From the NCBI GenBank assembly GCA_902810705.1, contig CADDYU010000003.1, positions 1 through 64,000 of the forward strand: a stretch of 64,000 nucleotides of DNA, read 5' to 3'. Both the position numbers and the translations under genes were made by a program. This document shows positions 50,370 to 59,236 of this stretch, one piece after another. The DNA comes from Methylococcaceae bacterium. GTDB taxonomy: Bacteria; Pseudomonadota; Gammaproteobacteria; Methylococcales; Methylococcaceae. The notes beneath the pieces were generated by a model, which was given only the letters and a program-made list of their open reading frames with translations, searched no databases and was not told the origin of the DNA. The stretch's first letter is position 1; every line of letters starts with the position of its first letter.

Positions 50370-50930
50370 TCATTCCTTTGCCGGCCGCTTTTCTAGCTTG
50401 CGCTGCAAGGTCCGACGATGCATCCCGAGGGCGCGGGCCGCGGCGGAAATGTTGCCCGCGTGCTCGATCAGGATTTTTTGCAAATGCTCCCATTCGAGGC
50501 GCCGGATGGAAAGAGGCTTTTCCTTGATTTCAACCGAAGCATCGCCCTCGTCCTTGTGCAAGGCCGCCACAATCTCGTCCGTATCGGCCGGCTTGGTGAG
50601 GTAGTGGACAGCGCCGAGCTTGATGGCTTCCACCGCGGTTGCGATGCTGGCAAACCCCGTTAGCACCACGATCCGGGTATTGGCATCAAGTTCGTGCAGC
50701 TTTCTCACCAATACCAACCCGGATTCATGGCCAATGCGGAGATCGATCACGGCGTACTCCGGATCAACCTCTTCCGCTAAAGCCGCGCCGCTGTCGATGT
50801 CGGTCGCGGCATGCACCTCGAAACCACGCTTTTCCAGGGCTTGCTTTAAGACATCGCAAAAAGTCGGATCATCATCGACCAGTAATAGAATCGGTTTAGC
50901 GACTGGCGTCGCCATCTTATTGCTACTCAT
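50370..50930 (-). CDS. regA: Response regulator RegA/PrrA
   Basis: A 186-residue RegA (PrrA/ActR) response regulator. The receiver domain has the acidic pocket LLLVDDDPT (19-21) and phospho-acceptor Asp63 in AVIDLRIGHES, with Thr and Lys of the switch (VVLTGFAS, YLTKPAD). A short linker leads to a Fis-type HTH at the C-terminus (HAGNISAAARALGMHRRTLQRKL region). It overlaps regB by four bases (ATGA). In other proteobacteria RegA controls photosynthesis, CO2 fixation, nitrogen fixation and respiration genes by redox state, which fits the nif, oxidase and carbonic-anhydrase genes of this window; regulation of those here is inference. Confidence 0.93.
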   Translation of the reverse strand: MSSNKMATPVAKPILLLVDDDPTFCDVLKQALEKRGFEVHAATDIDSGAALAEEVDPEYAVIDLRIGHESGLVLVRKLHELDANTRIVVLTGFASIATAVEAIKLGAVHYLTKPADTDEIVAALHKDEGDASVEIKEKPLSIRRLEWEHLQKILIEHAGNISAAARALGMHRRTLQRKLEKRPAKE

Positions 50931-52249
50931 GAACGCTCCTTGCCAGCGATCAGCGGCAACTGGATTTTAGTGCAGGTCCCCCCTTCAGGCTGAGGCGCCA
51001 TCTCTATGCTTCCGCCCATGCGCTCAATCGTAGTGAAGGCCAGGAACAAACCGACCCCGAGTCCTTGCTCCTTGGTGGTGATGGGCGCTTTGCCCAGGTT
51101 CTGGAACACGGTCGGAGCAATGCCGGGACCGTGATCTATGATCTCCAAATGAGCGCGCTTGAGGTTCCAATGGGCAATCATGGCGATGCCTTGGGGTGAG
51201 ACCTCTGCCGCATTGTTCAAAATATTGATAAGTGCGTGAGTCAGGGTCTGCTCCGCCAGAATATAGGGCGCGGGGAGCGGACCGGATTTCTGGTAATCCA
51301 GTGGGGTTTGGTGTCCTTGTTCGCGCCAGCTTTCGACCGTAGCGTCGAGATACGCCGTCAGCGGCATGGCGTGGCCGGCTTCCGCTCGAATTTCCCCGGC
51401 CGTCGCGGACATGACCGAGAGGGCCTGTTTGCAGCGTGCCACTTGCTCACGCAGGATACGCATTTTTTTCAGCAAATCTCCGTTATGGGCGCATTCCGTT
51501 TCGATTTCGCGGATCAGAATCGCCATGGTTCCTAAGGGCGTGCCGATCTCATGGGCGGCACCCGCCGCGAGCGTGCCCAGCGCGATGACCCGTTCACTGC
51601 GGAGACTGTGCTCGCGGGCTTCCGCCAAGCGGCGCTCCCGCTCGCGAAGCGTATTGGCCATTTCTACCACGAAATAGGCGACCAGGACCGCGCTGAACAC
51701 GAACCCGAACCACATGCCGAAGACGTGTAACTCCAAGTCATGGCCTTTTTGCATGACCGCATGCACGAGGTGGGACGCATCGGTCTGCAAAGTCATGGGC
51801 TGCAAGTCCGGGAGAGGCTCGTAGAAGCCCATCAGGATGGTGTAGCAGCCGGAGGTGAAGATCACCATGTACCAGGTGTATTCCTGAGGCAGGACGGTTG
51901 CGGCTATGATCAGGGGCAGCAAGAAGAACCAGGCAATGGGATTGGTGGCGCCGCCCGTGAAATACAGTATGGCCGTAATGGCTAATACGTCGAAGGAAAG
52001 CTGAACGAACAACTCGATCTCGGCGATCGGCTGAGGCGAACTCAGCCGCAGCCAGGTCCACCAGTTGAAGGCCGCTAGGATGGTCAGTATTCCCCACAAG
52101 GGCACCTCGCGAAGGGGAATCTCTAGGCCGTAGATACTGAGCAACACGGCCAGCGTTTCTCCAAACATCATCAAATTGCGCAGCACGAACAGCCAGCGTA
52201 GGTTCTGGCGAGAGTCCGCGGCGGGAATGACAGGGGTAGGAATACTCAT
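50927..52249 (-). CDS. regB: Redox-sensing histidine kinase RegB/PrrB
   Basis: A 440-residue sensor kinase with six membrane helices in the first 200 residues. The quinone-binding heptapeptide GGxxNPF appears as GGATNPI at 99-105, the phospho-acceptor His is His233 in AAHEIGTPLG, and the redox-active cysteine is Cys273 in ARCKQAL. N and G boxes (NILNNAAEV, DHGPGIAP) are intact. These are the marks of RegB rather than a general kinase. It is the first gene of the regB-regA pair. The Phe of the heptapeptide is Ile here. Confidence 0.94.
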   Translation of the reverse strand: MSIPTPVIPAADSRQNLRWLFVLRNLMMFGETLAVLLSIYGLEIPLREVPLWGILTILAAFNWWTWLRLSSPQPIAEIELFVQLSFDVLAITAILYFTGGATNPIAWFFLLPLIIAATVLPQEYTWYMVIFTSGCYTILMGFYEPLPDLQPMTLQTDASHLVHAVMQKGHDLELHVFGMWFGFVFSAVLVAYFVVEMANTLRERERRLAEAREHSLRSERVIALGTLAAGAAHEIGTPLGTMAILIREIETECAHNGDLLKKMRILREQVARCKQALSVMSATAGEIRAEAGHAMPLTAYLDATVESWREQGHQTPLDYQKSGPLPAPYILAEQTLTHALINILNNAAEVSPQGIAMIAHWNLKRAHLEIIDHGPGIAPTVFQNLGKAPITTKEQGLGVGLFLAFTTIERMGGSIEMAPQPEGGTCTKIQLPLIAGKERS

Positions 52250-52546
52250 GAAGGCTTAATACGGCTGAGGCGGTCACGTTAGGTCGAGAATTATGTCCGA
52301 TTCGCCGAATCCGGACTTGCAGCTCGCTCCTGCGCGACAATTTGTCACATTCCTAACGGCCATTTGCATCCTTAAAATGAAGTCTCCCGCTGAGGACTCC
52401 TCACGCGGGAATGACCGCACGAGTAGTGCTCATAAATCCTCCTCTTGACGTGCAGGGAGCTTTCTCTCTGCATTTTTTATTGTTTCTCTCTTGCATCCGT
52501 AACGGAAGGCTTTCCGCCTTGGCTGGCCCGCCCAGCTATGGCCACA
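52250..52546. other. Intergenic region between msrA and regB
   Basis: 297 bases, with the hairpin described at 52385-52410 as the only structure I can support. A poly-T stretch (ATTTTTTATTG) lies near 52470 on the plus strand, but without a stem before it. Confidence 0.4.
52385..52410. other. Hairpin between msrA and regB
   Basis: TCCCGC-TGAGGA-C-TCCTCA-C-GCGGGA forms a 12-bp stem with a single-base bulge. On the minus strand ATTTTAAGG follows, so it might end the msrA transcript; it also stands about 135 bases upstream of regB and may be part of its control region. Confidence 0.4.
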
Positions 52547-53197
52547 TCAGCAAACCTCGAATCCTTCAATTGGGCAACTGACTCCCGTTCCCCGCAATCC
52601 GCAATAGCCGTCGGGATTCTTGGCCAGATATTGCTGGTGATAAGGCTCGGCATAATAAAATTCCGGAGCTGGCCGAATTTCGGTCGTGATAAGCGGCGAT
52701 CTTCCCGCCCTCGCCAAGGCGGATTGATAGGCGCGACAGGTTGCGGTGGCAAGAGCCTGTTGGGCATCGCCGTAAGTATAAATGGCGGAGCGGTATTGGG
52801 TACCTACGTCATTGCCCTGCCGCATGCCTTGGGTGGGGTCATGGGATTCCCAGAACGTCTTAAGCAAATCGCCGTAGGTAACTTCTCTGGGATCGAACAC
52901 CACGCGGACCACCTCCGCGTGTCCGGTCAGGCCGCTGCAAACTTCATCGTAGGTCGGATTCGGTGTGATGCCCCCCGCATAGCCGACCGCCGTGACGTAA
53001 ACCCCCGGAATTCGCCAAAACAGTCGTTCGGCGCCCCAAAAGCATCCTAAACCGAATAACGCGAGTTCCATCCCTTCTGGATAAGGCGGCTCCAGGCGAT
53101 GTCCGTTCACATGATGGAACTCTGGCACGGGCATCTTCGTCAGGCGTCCGGGCAAGGCGTGATGCGGGTCGGGTATTATCAGTTTCTTTCCGAACAT
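52547..53197 (-). CDS. msrA: Peptide-methionine (S)-S-oxide reductase MsrA
   Basis: A 216-residue MsrA reducing methionine S-sulfoxide. The catalytic motif GLGCFWGAE has Cys52; the resolving cysteines are in the C-terminal [13 protein letters not shown] segment, as in three-Cys MsrA enzymes. [11 protein letters not shown]-like and YRSAIYTYG motifs are intact. The ATG at 53197 has GGAG eight bases upstream; seven earlier codons are open. Single gene upstream of the regB region. Confidence 0.95.
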   Translation of the reverse strand: MFGKKLIIPDPHHALPGRLTKMPVPEFHHVNGHRLEPPYPEGMELALFGLGCFWGAERLFWRIPGVYVTAVGYAGGITPNPTYDEVCSGLTGHAEVVRVVFDPREVTYGDLLKTFWESHDPTQGMRQGNDVGTQYRSAIYTYGDAQQALATATCRAYQSALARAGRSPLITTEIRPAPEFYYAEPYHQQYLAKNPDGYCGLRGTGVSCPIEGFEVC

Positions 53198-53428
53198 GGA
53201 TGATTCTCCAGAAGGCAACAGACGGGCCGGCGCGAGAAGCTACTAGATGAGAGTACGGGATCGGCCTTTTAGGGCTCTCGCAGGCGCAGGTTCACCTTAG
53301 AACCCAATCATGAAGCAAGTTCGACAATTCACAAGGTGCTCGGTTCTAGGCAAACTGGCTTTCACAACACCCGCTTGCCCTCCCTTTTATGCATTTAAAT
53401 CCGGGTTTCCGGACAAGAGGCTGAAAGC
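53198..53428. other. Intergenic region between msrA and the cox terminator
   Basis: About 230 bases without a supported gene. It should contain the msrA promoter on the minus strand; I cannot pick one out with confidence. Confidence 0.35.
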
Positions 53429-53465
53429 AAAGAAGGCGCACCCCGAAGTGGGCTGCGCCTTCTTT
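53429..53465 (-). terminator. Intrinsic terminator of the cytochrome oxidase operon
   Basis: AAAGAAGGCGCA pairs perfectly with TGCGCCTTCTTT, with a possible inner CCC/GGG stem; on the minus strand the stem ends in TTTGCTTT. It lies 20 bases after the ctaE stop. Confidence 0.85.
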
Positions 53466-53484
53466 CAGCACTTTAGAATCAGCG

Positions 53485-54366
53485 TTAAAGCCAATACACG
53501 AAAATAAAGAGGCCGAGCCAAACCACATCGACGAAATGCCAGTACCAAGCCGCTGCCTCGAAGGCAAAGTGGTGTTCCGGGCTAAAATGTCCCTTGAGGC
53601 TTCGCAGTAAGACTACCGCCAAGATAATGGCGCCGATGGTTACATGCAGGCCGTGGAAGCCGGTGAGCATGAAGAACGTGGAGCCGTAGATGCCGGTTCC
53701 GAGGGTCAACCCCATTTCGGTATAAGCCTCGTGGTACTCGAACGCTTGCAAGGCCACGAACAGAAGGCCCAGCGCGACAGTCACGATCAGACCCTTGATC
53801 AACTGGCCACGATTACCGGCCAAAAGACCCCAGTGGGCCCACGTCACGGTACCGCCGCTGCTGAGAAGGATCAAAGTATTGATAGCCGGTATGCCCCAGG
53901 CGCTCATGGCCTCGAAATGGCCACCTTCCTTGCCGCCGATGTGCGCGGGTCCATTGGTGGGCCAGACGCTTTCGAAGGTGTTCCAGAGGTATTGATGGGT
54001 TTCCACGCCCAAGGCCGAGCCCTCCCCGCCTAGCCAGGGTACCGAATACATGCGGGCGTAGTGTAGGGCACCGAAAAATGCGGCAAAGAAGAAAACTTCC
54101 GAGGCGATGAACCAGATCATTCCCATGCGGAATGAGGCGTCTACCTGATCGTTGTATTCTCCGGCGACGCTTTCCCGTATGACGGTGCCGAACCAGCCGA
54201 ACAGCATATAAATCAGAATGGCGGCGCCTACCCACATCATAGTGGCCCCGGCGGGAGATCCGTTGAGATAGTTCGAAAATCCCGCCAGCAAGGTAAATAG
54301 GCCGATCGAACCGAAAATCGGATGGCTGGCCTTGTGCGGCAGATAATATGCAGTCTTGGTTGCCAT
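53485..54366 (-). CDS. ctaE: Cytochrome c oxidase subunit III
   Basis: A 293-residue subunit III with seven membrane helices: HPIFGSIGLF, GMIWFIASEVFFFAAFFGALHYAR in part (core FIASEVFFFAAF), and HGLHVTIGAIIL. It stabilises the catalytic subunit and supports proton entry. Last gene of the operon ctaC-ctaD-small protein-ctaG-ctaE, 22 bases after ctaG. Confidence 0.95.
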   Translation of the reverse strand: MATKTAYYLPHKASHPIFGSIGLFTLLAGFSNYLNGSPAGATMMWVGAAILIYMLFGWFGTVIRESVAGEYNDQVDASFRMGMIWFIASEVFFFAAFFGALHYARMYSVPWLGGEGSALGVETHQYLWNTFESVWPTNGPAHIGGKEGGHFEAMSAWGIPAINTLILLSSGGTVTWAHWGLLAGNRGQLIKGLIVTVALGLLFVALQAFEYHEAYTEMGLTLGTGIYGSTFFMLTGFHGLHVTIGAIILAVVLLRSLKGHFSPEHHFAFEAAAWYWHFVDVVWLGLFIFVYWL

Positions 54367-54388
54367 AGTATGCCTCTGATTTAAACTG

Positions 54389-54946
54389 TTAGTTTTTCTT
54401 TGAATTCGCTGGGTGGCCAGTAATATCGAAGAAGGTATAGGAAAGAGTCATTTCTACCGCATTTTCTGGCAGCGCCGGATCGATTACGAAGCGCACCGGC
54501 ATCTCCCGGCGTTCATGCGGCTCGAACGTCTGCTCCGAAAAGCAGAAACATTCGGTCTTTTTAAGGTATTGGGTAGCCCAGCCAGGAGCGATGCTCGGCA
54601 CGGCCCTGCCCACCATCTTTTCACCGGTAAGATTCTCGCCGAAAAACTTGACGGTGTAGTACTTTCCGGGATGGACCTTAATCTTGTTGGCCTCCGCCCG
54701 GAAGCCCAAAGGCATGTTCTGATTGAGCGCGGTGACCAACTCGAGCGTAACTTCCCTGGATTCATCCACCTTATATTCGGTTTCGGCAGCCGATTCGGTT
54801 TTAACCTTGCCATTTAGGCCCGTAATCTCGCAGAACACGTTATAAAGCGGCACCAGGGCAAATCCGAAACCGAACATGCCGATTACAATCAAGGCGATTG
54901 GCCATATCAGCCTGGCGTTGGAGTTAGTTTCCCTGTTATCCATCAA
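54389..54946 (-). CDS. ctaG: Cytochrome c oxidase assembly protein CtaG/Cox11
   Basis: A 185-residue Cox11-type copper chaperone that places CuB in subunit I. One N-terminal membrane helix (about 14-36), then a periplasmic domain with the copper motif CFCF in KKTECFCFSEQTF and the VPLYNVFCEITGLNGK start. It overlaps the small upstream gene by four bases (ATGATG region). Confidence 0.94.
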   Translation of the reverse strand: MMDNRETNSNARLIWPIALIVIGMFGFGFALVPLYNVFCEITGLNGKVKTESAAETEYKVDESREVTLELVTALNQNMPLGFRAEANKIKVHPGKYYTVKFFGENLTGEKMVGRAVPSIAPGWATQYLKKTECFCFSEQTFEPHERREMPVRFVIDPALPENAVEMTLSYTFFDITGHPANSKKN

Positions 54947-55047
54947 TGACTCGAAGCTATGATTTTAACGATCGAGAACACATACAAACCCACGGCTATT
55001 GCCGCGAATAGGACCGCGAGCAATAAGTTCTTTTTTCGAATATCCAT
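54943..55047 (-). CDS. Very small membrane protein in the oxidase operon
   Basis: A 34-residue protein, MDIRKKNLLLAVLFAAIAVGL followed by a short tail, i.e. a positive N-terminus and a single membrane helix (about 8-29). Similar tiny proteins occur in the same place in other proteobacterial oxidase operons and are called cytochrome oxidase small assembly proteins. It overlaps the ctaG start by ATGA and lies 55 bases after ctaD. It is too short for many gene finders. Function by position only. Confidence 0.72.
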   Translation of the reverse strand: MDIRKKNLLLAVLFAAIAVGLYVFSIVKIIASSH

Positions 55048-55102
55048 TGAATTTAAGACGCGTGCCCCGCCCGTCTCCGGGCGGGTTCCAAAGATAAGGG
55101 CT

Positions 55103-56692
55103 TTAGTGAATTTCTGGTGCGGTTTCCCAAGTGTGATAGGGTGGCGGAGACGGCAAGGTCCATTCGAGGCCATGCTCCCTGGCGCCTTCCCAAACCTCAT
55201 CGTTCGCTTTCTCGCCCTCGCCACGGATGGCCTTGATAATCACGTATACGAAAATCAGCTGGGCGAACCCGAACACGAAGGCACCCACGGTGGACCAGGC
55301 GTTGAACTCCGCGAATTGGACCGCGTAGTCCGCAATCCGCCGAGGCATGCCCGCCAGTCCCAGGAAATGTTGCGGGAAAAACGTCACGTTGACGGAAATG
55401 GCGGTCAGCCAGAAATGCAATTGGCCGAGGCGCTCGTCGTACATCCGGCCGGTCCACTTGGGCAGCCAGTAATACGTGGCCGCGAATAACGCGAACACGG
55501 CGCCTGGCACCAGCACATAGTGGAAGTGGGCCACGATGAAATAGGTGTCGTGATACTGGAGGTCGGCCGGGGAGATGGACATCATGAGGCCGGTGAAGCC
55601 GCCCATGGTGAACAGTACGACGAAGGCGATTGCGAACAGCATGGGGGTTTCGAAGGTCATCGCGCCCTTCCACATGGTGGAAACCCAATTGAACACCTTC
55701 ACGCCGGTGGGCACCGCGATCAGCATGGTGGCGTAGGTGAAGAACAGCTCACCCTCGATCGGCATACCGACGGTGTACTGATGGTGCGCCCAAACGATGA
55801 ACGAAAGAAACCCGATCGAGGCCGTCGCATAAACCATGGAGCTATAGCCGAACAAGGGTTTCCGGGCAAACGTCGGGATGACCTGGGAGATCACGCCGAA
55901 GGAAGGCAGGATCAATACGTACACTTCCGGGTGCCCGAAAAACCAGAACAGGTGTTGGTAGAGGACGGGATCGCCGCCGCCCGCTGCATTGAAGAAGCTG
56001 GTGCCGAAAAACTTGTCGGTCAGCAACATGGTTACCGTCCCCGCCAATACCGGCATGATGGCAATCATCAGGAAGGCGGTGATAATCCAAGTCCACACGA
56101 ATAAGGGCAGCTTCATGAGGCTCATTCCCGGCGCCCTCATGTTGAACACGGTCACGATGATGTTGATCGAGGCCAAGATGGAGGAGATGCCGAGGATATG
56201 AATCGAGAAAATGGTGAACGGCAACGCGGCGCCGGTCTGCAGCACTAAGGGCGGATACATGGTCCAGCCCGCCGCCGGGCCGCCGCCCTCCATGAACAAA
56301 GTGCTGGCCAGCAGCACGAAACCGAACGGCAGCAACCAGAAGCTCCAGTTGTTCAGCCGCGGCAAGGCCATGTCGGGTGCTCCGATCATGATCGGGATCA
56401 TCCAGTTGGCAAGCCCGGTGAAGGCCGGCATGACACCGCCGAAGATCATGATCAGCGCGTGGAGCGTGGCCATCGAGTTGAAGAACATCGGATCGACCAG
56501 TTGTAGGCCAGGCTGAAACAATTCAGCCCGAATCACTAAGGCCATCGCGCCGCCGACCATGAACATGATCAGCGCCGTAATGAGGTACAAGGTTCCGATA
56601 TCCTTGTGGTTGGTGGTAAACACCCATCTCATCAGTCCCCTGGCGGGACCGTGGTCGTGGTGCTCGTCATGAGTCGCCGCTGCTGCTGACAT
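55103..56692 (-). CDS. ctaD: Cytochrome c oxidase subunit I
   Basis: A 529-residue subunit I with 12 membrane helices, heme a and the heme a3-CuB centre. HPEVYVLILPSFG contains the CuB His and the cross-linked Tyr; the double-His helix reads TYFIVAHFHYVL; the K and D channels of A-type oxidases are consistent with the GxxxHPEVY form and the N-terminal Asn-rich loop (NWMIPIMIGAPDMALPRLNN). It follows ctaC by 29 bases. Confidence 0.97.
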   Translation of the reverse strand: MSAAAATHDEHHDHGPARGLMRWVFTTNHKDIGTLYLITALIMFMVGGAMALVIRAELFQPGLQLVDPMFFNSMATLHALIMIFGGVMPAFTGLANWMIPIMIGAPDMALPRLNNWSFWLLPFGFVLLASTLFMEGGGPAAGWTMYPPLVLQTGAALPFTIFSIHILGISSILASINIIVTVFNMRAPGMSLMKLPLFVWTWIITAFLMIAIMPVLAGTVTMLLTDKFFGTSFFNAAGGGDPVLYQHLFWFFGHPEVYVLILPSFGVISQVIPTFARKPLFGYSSMVYATASIGFLSFIVWAHHQYTVGMPIEGELFFTYATMLIAVPTGVKVFNWVSTMWKGAMTFETPMLFAIAFVVLFTMGGFTGLMMSISPADLQYHDTYFIVAHFHYVLVPGAVFALFAATYYWLPKWTGRMYDERLGQLHFWLTAISVNVTFFPQHFLGLAGMPRRIADYAVQFAEFNAWSTVGAFVFGFAQLIFVYVIIKAIRGEGEKANDEVWEGAREHGLEWTLPSPPPYHTWETAPEIH

Positions 56693-56721
56693 AGCTTTTC
56701 ACCTCGTTCTGAATGGATCGG

Positions 56722-57867
56722 TTAATTTTGCGCGGGAAGCTCGGCCGGCTGAATCAAATCGCCTTTGCTGTTGCCCAGAGCATTACGCTGATAGGTCACC
56801 ACGGCGGCGATCTCGGCGGGCTTCAATACCGCTTCGAACGGCGGCATCAGCTGTCCCTTGCCTTTCAGCACCAGCCTGGCGTGTTCCTCAATCGGACCGT
56901 TGACGACGGGACTGTTGGTGATGGCCGGGAAAGCTCCTGGGATGCCCTCGCCATTGGGCTGATGGCAGCTGGCGCAATTGGCGTTATAGACCTCCTGACC
57001 CTTGGCGATCAGCTCGTCCTTGGTAAAGGTCTTGACCGCTTCGGCTTTGGCCTGCGCCGTGGCGGCTTCGCCCTTGCTCTTCTGCTCGGCCAGCCACTGC
57101 TGATATTCCGCCTCGGGTTTCGCGATGACGACAATAGGCATGAAAGCGTGATCGCGTCCGCACAATTCGGTGCATTGCCCGCGATAGATGCCGGGTTTCT
57201 CTACCTTGACCCAACCGTCGGTGATAAAGCCGGGGATCGTATCCTTTTTCCAGCCGAAGTCCGGAACCCACCAGGAATGGATGACGTCGGCGCCGGTGAA
57301 CAGAAAACGGATTTTCTTGTTGACGGGGATAACCAAGGGATTATCAACATTCAGTAGGTAGTTATCCACCTTGGCAGGGTCAATATTAGCCCCAAGCTGA
57401 CGGGCTTCATTGCTTTTCGCGTCCAGGTTGCTGAAAAAGTCAATGCCCTCACCCAGGTATTCATAGCGCCACTTCCACTGATATCCGGTAACCTTGACCG
57501 TCAAGTCGGTCGGCCCCGGCATAGTATCGGAATTATAAATCTCGATCATAACCTTGGTCGCGGGAATGGCCATGGACAGGAGAATCAAGAAGGGTATTAC
57601 CGTCCACAATATCTCCAACTTGGTATTCTCGTGAAACTGGGCAGGAACCACACCTTTGGATTTCCGGTGATGGATGATGGAGTAAATCAACAAGCTATAG
57701 ACGAGAATACCGATACCCACGCAAATCCACAAAATCAGCATATGCAAATCGTGAACGTCGTGGCTGAGCTTGGTGACGCCTTCCGTCAGATTGAGCGTGT
57801 AATCGGCGCGCGCTCGGCTACTTAGCACCCATCCCAAAACTGCGAGCAATAATTTAAATATCTTCAC
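56722..57867 (-). CDS. ctaC: Cytochrome c oxidase subunit II with fused cytochrome c domain (caa3 type)
   Basis: A 381-residue subunit II: signal peptide or first helix (1-22), two membrane helices (about 43-65 and 88-110), a cupredoxin domain with the CuA ligands His197, Cys232, Cys236, His240 and Met243 (CTELCGRDHAFM), then a C-terminal cytochrome c domain with CASCH at 298-302 and a Met further on. The fused heme marks a caa3-like enzyme, which can accept electrons without a separate soluble cytochrome. First gene of the oxidase operon. Confidence 0.96.
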   Translation of the reverse strand: MKIFKLLLAVLGWVLSSRARADYTLNLTEGVTKLSHDVHDLHMLILWICVGIGILVYSLLIYSIIHHRKSKGVVPAQFHENTKLEILWTVIPFLILLSMAIPATKVMIEIYNSDTMPGPTDLTVKVTGYQWKWRYEYLGEGIDFFSNLDAKSNEARQLGANIDPAKVDNYLLNVDNPLVIPVNKKIRFLFTGADVIHSWWVPDFGWKKDTIPGFITDGWVKVEKPGIYRGQCTELCGRDHAFMPIVVIAKPEAEYQQWLAEQKSKGEAATAQAKAEAVKTFTKDELIAKGQEVYNANCASCHQPNGEGIPGAFPAITNSPVVNGPIEEHARLVLKGKGQLMPPFEAVLKPAEIAAVVTYQRNALGNSKGDLIQPAELPAQN

Positions 57868-57910
57868 GTAGCCCTCTTCTTGGTCTTAACGGTAATACCC
57901 AATTTTTTAA

Positions 57911-58501
57911 TTAATGTGATTTCAACAAAATCTGCTGCAATTCGCGGGCTAGCGCTTCGCGCTCCGACTCGGCCAGGAAGCGCCCAATCTCTATGTATTG
58001 ACCATGCAAGCGAAAGGACAAACGGCTGGGGTGGCCCATGATGGGTGGCTTAGCCCAATCGAGCGATACCCAAGCACGCTGAAATCGGTATTTCTGCTCC
58101 GGCTTGCCCTGCCCCTTCTCCAGCAGCACCAAGGCCTCGGTAATCGTGATGACCTCGCATGCCGAGCAGGCTCGAAACCCCAGCTTGAAGCAGTAAACCA
58201 ACAACAGCCATTCCGCCCCTGAGAATGGCAGCACGAGCCAGAGCCCCAAGCTCGCAAAGCCGGCGGCGATGCCGGCCATCACCAATCCCACTGCCCCCAA
58301 CAACAGTCGGGCCTGGCGGGGTGTCAGGGAAGCATTGGGTCTCAGGACGATACGCCGGTCGCCGGTCATCGAGTCCCGCTCTAACTCCACCATGCCGCTC
58401 ACTTCCAAGTCACACACGTGCGCCGCGTCGGCAAGTTCGGCTTCGGAGAAACAAATAGGCACAATAGGCGTGCGTGATTTCCCCCTCGCCCAATAAGCCA
58501 T
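57911..58501 (-). CDS. DUF2244 membrane protein
   Basis: A 196-residue DUF2244 protein with two membrane helices (about 86-105 and 108-125) and cytoplasmic ends. NASLTPRQARLLLGAVGLVMAG and PFSGAEWLLLVYCFKLGFRAC-type features (core GAEWLLL) are typical. Proteins of this family are commonly beside aa3/caa3 oxidase operons, and it lies 43 bases before ctaC here. Function unknown; a role in oxidase assembly is suggested by context. The first 50 residues have extra Cys (about 17 and 29). Confidence 0.82.
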   Translation of the reverse strand: MAYWARGKSRTPIVPICFSEAELADAAHVCDLEVSGMVELERDSMTGDRRIVLRPNASLTPRQARLLLGAVGLVMAGIAAGFASLGLWLVLPFSGAEWLLLVYCFKLGFRACSACEVITITEALVLLEKGQGKPEQKYRFQRAWVSLDWAKPPIMGHPSRLSFRLHGQYIEIGRFLAESEREALARELQQILLKSH

Positions 58502-58513
58502 TACCCGGCCAGG

Positions 58514-59236
58514 CTAAAAGTTACGAAATGTAACTGATGGGACCAGCACGCGCAAGATTCGCTCAGCCTCAAATCCCGTGGAAACCCCGGCCGAAAGTTG
58601 GCGCAGCCGTTCCTGATAGGGTAGTACCGCCAAGGGCGGAAAACCCAGGCTTGCATCAAGTGTTCGAATGTTTTCTGCGGCATAGGGGAACTCCCGCGCG
58701 ACATGATTGGCAATCCAGCCGGCGAAGTCGACGCTCGTAGATTTAATGGCCTCATGGGTCAGCAAGGCGTGATTCAAACACCCGAGCCGCAGACCCACGA
58801 CCAGAATCACCGGGAGACCCAGGGCCTCGGCAAGGTCGGCTACTTTCTCGCGCGGGTTCAAGGGCGCTTTCCAGCCTCCCACGCCTTCGACCAGCACGCA
58901 ATCGGTACGTTCTTGCAGTTCCTGGAAAATCCGGACGATCGGCGTCAGCTCGATCGGCCGGCCGGCCAATTCGGCGGCGATATGAGGCGACACCGGCGGC
59001 TCGAACAGATAGGGATTAACGGCGTCGTAGGACAGAGCGATCGATGCGGCGCGCTGCAAGGCCAGAGCATCCTCGTTCATCCAGCGGCCTTCGTAAAACA
59101 CCGCACCGGTCGCCACCGGCTTCATGGCCGCCACCTTTAAGCCCTGCTCCTGCAGCATCTTCATCAAACACAGTGTTGCCCAAGTCTTGCCTACGCCCGT
59201 ATCCGTTCCAGTAATGAAAAAGCCTATTTGCTTCAT
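58514..59236 (-). CDS. bioD: Dethiobiotin synthetase
   Basis: A 240-residue BioD, making dethiobiotin from DAPA, CO2 and ATP. The P loop GTDTGVGKTW lies at 10-19, and KPVATGA and VEGVGGWKAPL are intact. Its ATG overlaps the bioC stop by four bases. Last gene of the bioBFHCD operon. Confidence 0.96.
   Translation of the reverse strand: MKQIGFFITGTDTGVGKTWATLCLMKMLQEQGLKVAAMKPVATGAVFYEGRWMNEDALALQRAASIALSYDAVNPYLFEPPVSPHIAAELAGRPIELTPIVRIFQELQERTDCVLVEGVGGWKAPLNPREKVADLAEALGLPVILVVGLRLGCLNHALLTHEAIKSTSVDFAGWIANHVAREFPYAAENIRTLDASLGFPPLAVLPYQERLRQLSAGVSTGFEAERILRVLVPSVTFRNF

Noticed and set aside
57345-57375. DnaA box-like TTATCCACC
   Set aside because: Single, imperfect and inside ctaC.
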